A stretch of 11,889 bases of DNA from an uncultured Ruminococcus sp. (GTDB lineage Bacteria; Bacillota; Clostridia; Oscillospirales; Acutalibacteraceae): the NCBI GenBank assembly GCA_902803035.1, contig CADCON010000021.1, positions 1-11,889 on the forward strand. Direction: 5' to 3'. This document shows, one piece after another, positions 7,155-11,889 of the stretch; position 1 is the first letter of the stretch, and each line of letters opens with the position of its first letter. The translations under genes and the position numbers were made by a program. The notes under the pieces were generated by a model. That model searched no databases. It saw nothing but the letters and a program-made list of their open reading frames with translations, and had not been told where the DNA came from.

Positions 7155-7189
7155 AATGACCGCGTCCCGTAATCCGGCAGTCATTTCTT
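7155..7189 (+). terminator. Weak hairpin followed by T-rich run after the GNAT gene
   Basis: AATGAC (7155-7160) pairs with GTCATT (7180-7185), followed by TCTTTT. The stem is only 6 bp with a 19-base loop, so termination would be partial at best. The overlapping TGCCG/CGGCA pairing competes with it. Confidence 0.3.
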
Positions 7190-7212
7190 TTACGCCGCAG
7201 AACATAAAATGT

Positions 7213-7236
7213 CCGGGTGCGGCGCCCGGCGGGAGG
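7213..7236 (+). promoter_or_regulatory. Hairpin abutting the ribosome binding site of the P-type-like gene
   Basis: CCGGG (7213-7217) pairs with CCCGG (7225-7229), loop TGCGGCG. The GGGAGG binding site (7231-7236) begins two bases after the stem and 9 nt before the TTG start at 7246, which fixes that start. Stem and TTG together suggest modest translation. Confidence 0.5.
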
Positions 7237-7245
7237 TTTACCGAG

Positions 7246-9432
7246 TTGACCAATAACGATGAAAGCACTCGTATCGGGTCCGGCAAGCGCGTAGTGCGCG
7301 ACCGCGACGTTTCTCACATAATGGAGGCAATGCCCATTCCGAAGGCGTGGAACATCTCTCGGCCGACGGCGAAGGGAAAGGGAAATCTCAGGCTGACCGA
7401 CGGAATCATCCGGTTTGTCCGGCTCAATGTGACCGTCACCGAGCGTCTTCTCCCCCGCGAGGAAAAGACCGGGCAGGAAACGGTTTCCCCCGTCGATATG
7501 GATCCCGCCGACCGTCTTCTCAGGAAAAATCAGAAGCGCAAAGTACGCAGCCATGAAAGCAATATTGATCTTTTTGACCTTGAAAGGCGCATCAAATCCG
7601 ACCGTTCCATCGACAGCGGCAGATACGCCAAGGGCTATGAACTGCGCCAGGACCGAAGGCTTGCCGCCGCCAGGTACCGCAGCAAGAAGGAAGCGGAAAA
7701 AATCCGCACCGAATTGAATGCGCTCACCCGCAAACTCAGATTCAGGATTTACGAGGCGGGAGCCGCCGCCCTGCTTCTCTCGCTGACAGACCTGCTGCCC
7801 GCCTTCGGGGTCGCGCTGCCGGAAGCTCTCACCCCCGGCAGCCAGTCGCTGATATACCCCGTCGTCTATCTCATAGTTCTGGGCTTTGTCACACTCATCA
7901 ATCTGAAGGATATCGGCGAAGGGCTGAAAAGCCTTCTCGAACGCAGATTCAGCTCTCTGACGGCGATCTCGGCCGCCATTTTCGCGGAGCTGGTCCATCT
8001 GATCTACATCATCGCCGCAATGCTGATTTTTCACCTTCCCTCTTCCCGTTCCTTTGCCGCGCCGGTCTGCGTTGCCGTTCTGATCTACACCATCAACAGA
8101 ATGATGCATACCTCCCGTGTGGCGAGAGGATTCACCTTCGCCTCCCGCGGCGGAATCCACAATGAGCTTGTGGCGGCCGACGACAGCCCCATTGCCGCGG
8201 ATCTGCGGCTGGCTTCGGGCAGCAGCAGCGCGCGGATCGCCTATATGGTCCGCACGCGCCATCTTTCCCATTATTTCACCAACGCCTGCCGTGAGGACAG
8301 GTGCAATATCATGATGTCCCGCGTCTATCCGCTGATTCTCATACTGTCGGTCATCACGGCGGTCATCGCCGGCGTCAGGGGCGCCTACACAGGCTGCAAC
8401 GTCGCGGACGCGGTATTCACCGCCCTCTGCTCCGCGCTGGTCACAGGCATACCCATCACCGGACTGCTGGGTATGGAGATTCCCCTCAGCCGCGTCACCC
8501 GCAGTCTCCGAAAAAGCGGCGCGCTGCTCAACGGCTGGAACGCGGTCGATAAATTCGGACACATCGACGCTCTCGCCGTCAATACCACCGAGCTTTTCCC
8601 CAGAGGAAGCATACGCGTCCGCAAAAGCTTCGCCGTCAACGATATGGAAATCGAGGAAGTCACTTCCATCGCGGCTTCCGTACTGATGGCTTCCGGCGGC
8701 GCGCTCGCCGAGGTTTTCGGCGAACTCATCCGCGATGACGCAAGGCTCCGTCTGCCGGTGGACAGCCTGACCTACGAAAACGAGCTGGGCATTACCGCCT
8801 GGATCAGAAACAGAAAAATCCTCATCGGCAACCGGAATATGATGGAGCTTCACCGCGTGCTCATTCCCGGCGGCGGTCTCGCCCGTCTGGACGAATTCGA
8901 CGCCATGCGAAAGAACGAATGCTTCCAGATGCTCTATGTCGCGGTCAACAACCGGCTGATGGGCGTCTATATGCTGGAATACATGGCGGCGATGTCCGCC
9001 CGGTCCGCGCTCCTTCAGATCATTGAAAACGGCATGGGTATGGTGGTCTACACCTGCGATTCCAATATCAATATCCAGTTGATCCGATCCGTCTTTGACA
9101 TTCCGCCGCGCTTCATATCCATCATGAGCAATGAGGGCAGCAAGGTATATGATTCGGTGACCTTCAAAGTGACAGAGGCACAGGAAACGCTGATTGCCAC
9201 AGACGGCAGCCTCCACGCGCTCTCGGCGGCCATACGCGCCGCGGCGATGCTCAAGGACGGCGAAGGCATGAGCCTGATGATCCAGAGCATCTGCTTCTTT
9301 CTGGGATTCATCTTTGTGGCGGTGCTGAGCTGCATCGGGCCGTCCGCCATCGACGCCTTCCAGCTTCTCATCATGCAGCTGCTGTTTGTGCTCATGTCGC
9401 TGGTTTCCGTGGTCAGGGCGATGAAATACTGA
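7246..9432 (+). CDS. P1B-type ATPase-like membrane protein, catalytic motifs lost
   Basis: 728 aa from TTG 7246 (GGGAGG 9 nt upstream); earlier in-frame ATGs lie inside the GNAT gene. Residues 1-165 are a basic cytoplasmic region without a metal-binding CxxC. Eight membrane segments follow in the P1B order: about 169-191, 202-220, 238-264, 270-286, then a short loop where the A domain should be (290-358), 360-377, 388-408, then the P/N domain, then 675-697 and 702-723. The segment TGIPITG (400-406) sits at the CPC site; KSGALLNGWNAVDKFGHIDALAVN (423-446) matches the KxGxLIKGGxALExLxxIDxVxFD stretch, but the phosphorylated Asp is Asn446 and DKTGT is NTTEL. HP in the N domain is Gly485-Ala486; the G515...GN529 nucleotide-site pattern remains. 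TGDN is TCDS (603-606); GDGxNDxP is absent; the A-domain TGE is absent. The end LMSLVSVVRAMKY resembles the P1B C-terminal helix. A non-pumping pseudoenzyme is the best reading; metal or other ligand unknown. Confidence 0.8.
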   Translation: MTNNDESTRIGSGKRVVRDRDVSHIMEAMPIPKAWNISRPTAKGKGNLRLTDGIIRFVRLNVTVTERLLPREEKTGQETVSPVDMDPADRLLRKNQKRKVRSHESNIDLFDLERRIKSDRSIDSGRYAKGYELRQDRRLAAARYRSKKEAEKIRTELNALTRKLRFRIYEAGAAALLLSLTDLLPAFGVALPEALTPGSQSLIYPVVYLIVLGFVTLINLKDIGEGLKSLLERRFSSLTAISAAIFAELVHLIYIIAAMLIFHLPSSRSFAAPVCVAVLIYTINRMMHTSRVARGFTFASRGGIHNELVAADDSPIAADLRLASGSSSARIAYMVRTRHLSHYFTNACREDRCNIMMSRVYPLILILSVITAVIAGVRGAYTGCNVADAVFTALCSALVTGIPITGLLGMEIPLSRVTRSLRKSGALLNGWNAVDKFGHIDALAVNTTELFPRGSIRVRKSFAVNDMEIEEVTSIAASVLMASGGALAEVFGELIRDDARLRLPVDSLTYENELGITAWIRNRKILIGNRNMMELHRVLIPGGGLARLDEFDAMRKNECFQMLYVAVNNRLMGVYMLEYMAAMSARSALLQIIENGMGMVVYTCDSNINIQLIRSVFDIPPRFISIMSNEGSKVYDSVTFKVTEAQETLIATDGSLHALSAAIRAAAMLKDGEGMSLMIQSICFFLGFIFVAVLSCIGPSAIDAFQLLIMQLLFVLMSLVSVVRAMKY

Positions 9433-9458
9433 CCGGATCCCCGATTTTCCTGTCATTT
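9430..9458 (+). terminator. Weak hairpin at the end of the P-type-like gene
   Basis: TGAC (9430-9433) pairs with GTCA (9452-9455) and GGA (9435-9437) with TCC (9448-9450) around one mismatch, followed by TTTTG. The stem overlaps the stop codon. A possible but weak terminator. Confidence 0.3.
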
Positions 9459-9463
9459 TGATA

Positions 9464-9492
9464 TTGACATATCGCCGGATTAGTATTATAAT
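9464..9492 (+). promoter_or_regulatory. Consensus sigma-A promoter of greA
   Basis: TTGACA (9464-9469), 17-base spacer, TATAAT (9487-9492): both hexamers and the spacing are perfect consensus. Transcription should begin near 9499, giving a leader of about 47 nt with AAAGGGAGA (9528-9536) before the ATG. High constitutive expression is expected. Confidence 0.92.
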
Positions 9493-9545
9493 GTAATTTG
9501 CGTTTTTGCGCATGACAAAAAATCAGTAAAGGGAGATTGCACATT

Positions 9546-10031
9546 ATGTCTACAGAAAGACAATACAAGCTGACTGCGGAAGGTCTGAAGCAGCGCGAGG
9601 AAGAACTGGAATATCTCAGATCCATCAAAAGAAAAGACATCGCCGACAAAATCAAGGTCGCCCTTTCCTTCGGCGACTTGAGTGAAAACAGCGAATACGA
9701 TGAAGCCAAGAATGAACAGGCGCAGGTCGAAGCCAGAATCCTTGAGCTGGAAACCATGCTCAAAAACGCCGTTATCATTGACGAATCCGAGCTTTCCACC
9801 GACATCGTCAGAATCGGCGGCACGGTCAAGCTCCTCGACGTGGAAACCAACGAGGAGAACGAATTCCAGATCGTCGGCTCCACCGAAGCCAATCCCCTGA
9901 TGGGCAGCATCTCCGATGAATGTCCCGTAGGCAGAGCCATTATCGGCAAAAGGGCGGGCGAAATGGTGGATGTTGAAGCACCCGGCGGAACGATGACCTA
10001 TCAGATTCTTGAAATTCTGACTTCCAGATAA
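9546..10031 (+). CDS. greA: Transcription elongation factor GreA
   Basis: 161 aa, full length. GreA binds the RNA polymerase secondary channel and stimulates cleavage of backtracked RNA, rescuing stalled complexes. The N-terminal coiled coil (about 8-75) carries the acidic tip GDLSENSEYDEAK (43-55) with Asp44 and Glu47, equivalent to the catalytic Asp41/Glu44 of E. coli. The C-terminal FKBP-like domain has VRIGGTVKLLD, EFQIVGSTEANPLMGSISDECPVGRAIIGKRAGE and EAPGGTMTYQILEI, all classical. ATG 9546 is preceded by GGGAG at a 10-nt spacing; the in-frame TTG 9537 is too close to the binding site. It has its own promoter and terminator. The partner lysS often found beside greA in Firmicutes is not here. 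Confidence 0.97.
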   Translation: MSTERQYKLTAEGLKQREEELEYLRSIKRKDIADKIKVALSFGDLSENSEYDEAKNEQAQVEARILELETMLKNAVIIDESELSTDIVRIGGTVKLLDVETNEENEFQIVGSTEANPLMGSISDECPVGRAIIGKRAGEMVDVEAPGGTMTYQILEILTSR

Positions 10032-10055
10032 ACGCTATTGAACGCAGAGAGAATC

Positions 10056-10102
10056 ACCGCCGCCTGACGGGGCTGAATGCCTTGGATGGCCGGCGGTTTT
10101 TT
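10056..10102 (+). terminator. Terminator after greA, directly before plsC
   Basis: ACCGCCG (10056-10062) pairs with CGGCGGT (10091-10097); CC (10063-10064) and GG (10088-10089) extend it past a bulged C; GGC/GCC inside may form a second small helix. TTTTTT ends at 10102, only 3 nt before the plsC GGAGG (10106-10110). It ends greA transcripts and may attenuate plsC. Confidence 0.75.
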
Positions 10103-10117
10103 GACGGAGGAAACACC

Positions 10118-10861
10118 ATGACAATACTCAGAACCATTCTATTTCAGGCATATATGTGGACAGAGCTTCTTCTGCTGATGTTCGTATGGCTGAGAGTGCA
10201 GTGGGCCAACCGCTTCTGGCCGAGGGAAAAGCGCGACGCGCTGGTGGACAGAATCGTCCGCAACTGGGCCAGAAGGCTTCTCTTTATGGCCGGCGCGAAG
10301 GTCACCGTGACCGGCAGGGAAAACATTCCGGAGGGGCGCGCCTGCGTTTTCGCCAGCAATCACCAGAGCTTCTTTGATATTCTCGTGCTTCTCGCCCATC
10401 TCGACAGACCCCACGCCATACTCTCCAAGGCGAGCATAGGCAAGGTGCCGCTCATCCGGCTCTGGATGAAGGAAATTCACTGCGTCTATGTGGACCGCTC
10501 CGACATGAAGGCGGGAATCGAGGCGATCAACCGGATGATCGAAGTCATCTCAGACGGCTACTCCGCCATCATCTTCCCCGAAGGCACCCGCAGCAAGACC
10601 GGCGAGGTGGGCGAATTCAAGGGCGGCGCATTCAAGGTCGCCCAGAAGACCGGCGCGCCGGTGATTCCTGTCGCTCTCGACGGGACAGGCGCCCTCTTTG
10701 AGCGCAACCACTACTGGATCAAGCCCGGCAGGGTGCATCTGGCCATTCTCCCACCCATTGAAACCGAGGGAATGAACCGCGCCGAATTCAAGGAACTTCC
10801 CACCAGAACACAGCAGCTCGTCACCCATGCCAAGGAGGGCTTTGCCTCCGACAACACGTAA
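10118..10861 (+). CDS. plsC: 1-acyl-sn-glycerol-3-phosphate acyltransferase
   Basis: 247 aa. PlsC acylates lysophosphatidic acid to phosphatidic acid at the inner face of the membrane, the second acylation of phospholipid synthesis. A hydrophobic N-terminal segment (about 6-25) anchors it. The four acyltransferase motifs are present: NHQSFFD (81-87, with the HX4D pair His82/Asp87), a motif II region KASIGKVPLIRLWMKEIHCVYVDR, FPEGTRS (153-159) and a VIPVALDGTG motif IV. Length is normal. ATG 10118 has GGAGG 7 nt upstream; an ATG at 10082 in frame lies inside the greA terminator and is rejected. No separate promoter is visible between greA and plsC, so it probably depends on read-through of the greA terminator or a promoter I do not recognise. 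Followed by a strong terminator. Confidence 0.94.
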   Translation: MTILRTILFQAYMWTELLLLMFVWLRVQWANRFWPREKRDALVDRIVRNWARRLLFMAGAKVTVTGRENIPEGRACVFASNHQSFFDILVLLAHLDRPHAILSKASIGKVPLIRLWMKEIHCVYVDRSDMKAGIEAINRMIEVISDGYSAIIFPEGTRSKTGEVGEFKGGAFKVAQKTGAPVIPVALDGTGALFERNHYWIKPGRVHLAILPPIETEGMNRAEFKELPTRTQQLVTHAKEGFASDNT

Positions 10862-10873
10862 ATACTCCGCCAT

Positions 10874-10920
10874 GCCCCGCGCGTCTGCTTTCAGATCCGC
10901 GGGGCGTTTTTGTTGTTTTT
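10874..10920 (+). terminator. Strong rho-independent terminator after plsC
   Basis: GCCCCGCG (10874-10881) pairs with CGCGGGGC (10898-10905), 8 bp, with an inner TCTG/CAGA helix (10884-10887/10892-10895) on a four-base loop. GTTTTTGTTGTTTTT follows. Confidence 0.93.
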
Positions 10921-11172
10921 CCAAAAAATTTACAATATATTCAAAAAGCATTCCGTATGCATGATATGCAGAATATTCATGCGCGGCAGCGTGTGCCTGT
11001 TATTCAGATTGGCCAAAATATGTCCTCATATCGCCGATGAATACATTACCTTTATATCAATTTAATAACAATTTTGTAAATATATACAATTTGCACATAC
11101 ATTCGTCGTAACAAATCGCAATGAGATGTAAGAATCGCACAAATAATCGCCGGCTTCTTGTAATATTTATTC
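10921..11172. promoter_or_regulatory. AT-rich intergenic region with three dyads upstream of glgP
   Basis: This stretch has no credible gene. It is much more AT-rich than the coding DNA and holds three inverted repeats that could be operators: TGCAT-GAT-ATGCA (10958-10970), overlapping a longer GCATGA/TCATGC pair (10959-10964/10977-10982); ATATG-TCCT-CATAT (11018-11031); and TTGTA-AATATA-TACAA (11074-11089). None matches a regulator site I can name, and I see no catabolite-repression cre-like sequence. Confidence 0.4.
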
Positions 11173-11201
11173 TTGAAATTAGAGTGAAAATGTGTTAAAA
11201 T
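11173..11201 (+). promoter_or_regulatory. Sigma-A promoter of glgP
   Basis: TTGAAA (11173-11178), 17-base spacer, TAAAAT (11196-11201), each one mismatch from consensus. Transcription should begin near 11208, giving a leader of about 84 nt. Confidence 0.8.
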
Positions 11202-11214
11202 ATACTGGTCAACC

Positions 11215-11262
11215 CCTGAATTGCGGCATTTCAGGAGTTTTGCATGATGAAAAACTGCCGCA
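11215..11262 (+). promoter_or_regulatory. glgP leader hairpin with possible pseudoknot
   Basis: CCTGAA (11215-11220) pairs with TTCAGG (11230-11235). The loop contains TGCGGCA (11222-11228), a perfect seven-base complement of TGCCGCA (11256-11262), so an H-type pseudoknot or an alternative helix is possible. AGTTTTG after the stem is too short a U-run for a confident attenuator. Confidence 0.45.
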
Positions 11263-11288
11263 TATCTGATTTAACCCCGGAGGTTTAG
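11244..11288 (+). CDS. Possible 14-codon leader peptide before glgP
   Basis: ATG 11244 opens a 14-codon frame (MMKNCRISDLTPEV) that stops at TAG 11286-11288, 3 nt before the glgP ATG. AGGAG (11233-11237) is 6 nt upstream, a strong site, and part of it lies in the 3' arm of the leader hairpin. The glgP binding site GGAGG (11279-11283) is inside the small ORF, which would allow translational coupling. A chance ORF cannot be excluded at this length. Confidence 0.4.
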   Translation: MMKNCRISDLTPEV

Positions 11289-11291
11289 TTT

Positions 11292-11889
11292 ATGAATAAC
11301 CTGAACGCGAAGCAAATGAAGACTCTCATTGACGCCAAGCTGTCCCATCACTACGGCCTGAAGCCGGAGGACGCCGACAACGAGCATATCTACAAGGCGA
11401 TTGTGCTGGTGGTGCGTGACATTCTCTTTGAGGCACGCAAGGATTTTGCCGACAAGTACGACAAGAACAACGGCAAGCGAGTCTATTACCTCTGTATGGA
11501 ATTCCTTATGGGACGTTCCCTCCGCAACAATCTCTACAACCTCAATCTCGAAAAGGTCGTTTCCCAGTGCCTTTCCGAATATGATACAACGCTTGAAAAA
11601 ATCTACGACCAGGAGCCTGACGCGGGTCTCGGCAACGGCGGTCTCGGCCGACTCGCCGCCTGCTTCCTCGACGGTCTGGCCAACGACGGCTACTGCGGCA
11701 TGGGCTACTCCCTCCGCTATGAATTCGGAATTTTCAATCAGAAGATCATCGACGGCTGGCAGACCGAGCTGCCGGAATTCTGGCTGCCCGGCGGCGAGGT
11801 ATGGATGATTCCCCACCGCGAGGACGCCGTGGACATCCGCTTCAACGGCAAGGTGGAGGAAAGCTGGAACAACGGCTATCACCACGCCG
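11292..11889 (+). CDS. glgP: Glycogen/maltodextrin phosphorylase, 5' part
   Basis: The first 199 codons; the gene runs off the window, so the PLP-lysine and the catalytic C-terminal half (family length about 800 aa) are not seen. Glycogen phosphorylase releases glucose-1-phosphate from alpha-1,4-glucan ends. Diagnostic segments: RVYYLCMEFLMGRSLRNNLYNL (the family YYLSMEFLxGR block), PDAGLGNGGLGRLAACFLDGLA (109-130, glycine-rich LGNGGLGRLA), GYSLRYEFGIFNQKI and GWQTELPEFWLPGGEVW. ATG 11292 has GGAGG 8 nt upstream. The N-terminus (MNNLNAKQMKTLIDAKLSHHYG) is short, without the allosteric extension of animal enzymes. Expression starts at the 11173-11201 promoter and may be controlled through the structured leader. 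No other glg genes fall in the window. Confidence 0.95.
   Translation, partial: MNNLNAKQMKTLIDAKLSHHYGLKPEDADNEHIYKAIVLVVRDILFEARKDFADKYDKNNGKRVYYLCMEFLMGRSLRNNLYNLNLEKVVSQCLSEYDTTLEKIYDQEPDAGLGNGGLGRLAACFLDGLANDGYCGMGYSLRYEFGIFNQKIIDGWQTELPEFWLPGGEVWMIPHREDAVDIRFNGKVEESWNNGYHHA

Noticed and set aside
6997..7245. N-terminal extension of the P-type-like protein from ATG 6997
   Set aside because: This would overlap the GNAT gene by 140 nt and adds residues that are a shifted reading of it; GGGAGG fixes TTG 7246.
6994..9513. An 839-codon open frame on the minus strand across the P-type-like gene
   Set aside because: No ribosome binding site or promoter fits it, its translation is a His/Asp/Gly/Arg-rich mix without domains, and it mirrors a plus-strand gene with clear family features. 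GC-rich antisense frames are often open by chance.
10082..10117. Earlier plsC start at ATG 10082
   Set aside because: It sits in the greA terminator with no binding site; ATG 10118 has GGAGG and begins at the hydrophobic N-terminus expected for PlsC.

Overview
The window looks like a chromosomal segment of a Gram-positive, low-pathogenic-profile Firmicute, most likely a Clostridia member of the Oscillospiraceae/Ruminococcaceae type. This rests on strong GGAGG-type ribosome binding sites, three TTG starts among ten genes, sigma-A type promoters with AT-rich spacers in an otherwise GC-rich coding background, a MinD-like/mgsA gene pair of the clostridial kind, and a clostridial-type GreA. All ten genes lie on the plus strand. 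I see no tRNA, rRNA, CRISPR array, transposase or attachment site, and nothing that marks the region as a recent insertion.

Layout. (1) 19-1355: a MinD/ParA-like protein, then a methylglyoxal-synthase-family gene ending at a hairpin terminator. Both carry unusual active sites. (2) 1458-9432: probably one long transcription unit that starts at an extended -10 promoter. It holds rlmB (23S rRNA 2'-O-methyltransferase), then a structured ~90-nt RNA element, then two large, low-complexity, probably disordered proteins of unknown function (607 and 700 aa), a GNAT acetyltransferase, and an eight-TM membrane protein. The last has the fold order of a heavy-metal P-type ATPase but has lost its catalytic motifs. 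(3) 9464-10905: greA behind a perfect TTGACA-N17-TATAAT promoter and ending in a terminator placed directly before the plsC ribosome binding site; plsC follows with its own strong terminator. (4) 10906-11889: a long AT-rich intergenic region with several dyads, a good promoter and a structured leader with a possible 14-codon leader ORF, then the first 199 codons of glycogen phosphorylase, cut by the window end.

How it fits together. The housekeeping genes (rlmB, greA, plsC, glgP) are unremarkable. The interesting block is 2602-9432. Two hydrophilic, repeat-rich proteins with acidic bodies and basic tails are encoded beside a P1B-ATPase-like membrane protein in which the phosphorylated Asp is Asn, the HP and GDGxND motifs are gone and the A domain is nearly absent. 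A reasonable inference is that the membrane protein is a non-pumping scaffold or sensor and the disordered proteins are its cytoplasmic partners, but nothing here proves this. Three proteins in the window (MinD-like, MgsA-like, P-type-like) show eroded catalytic sites while their reading frames are intact, which argues for repurposing rather than decay. All motif alignments were made by eye from memory of the families and need a profile search to confirm.
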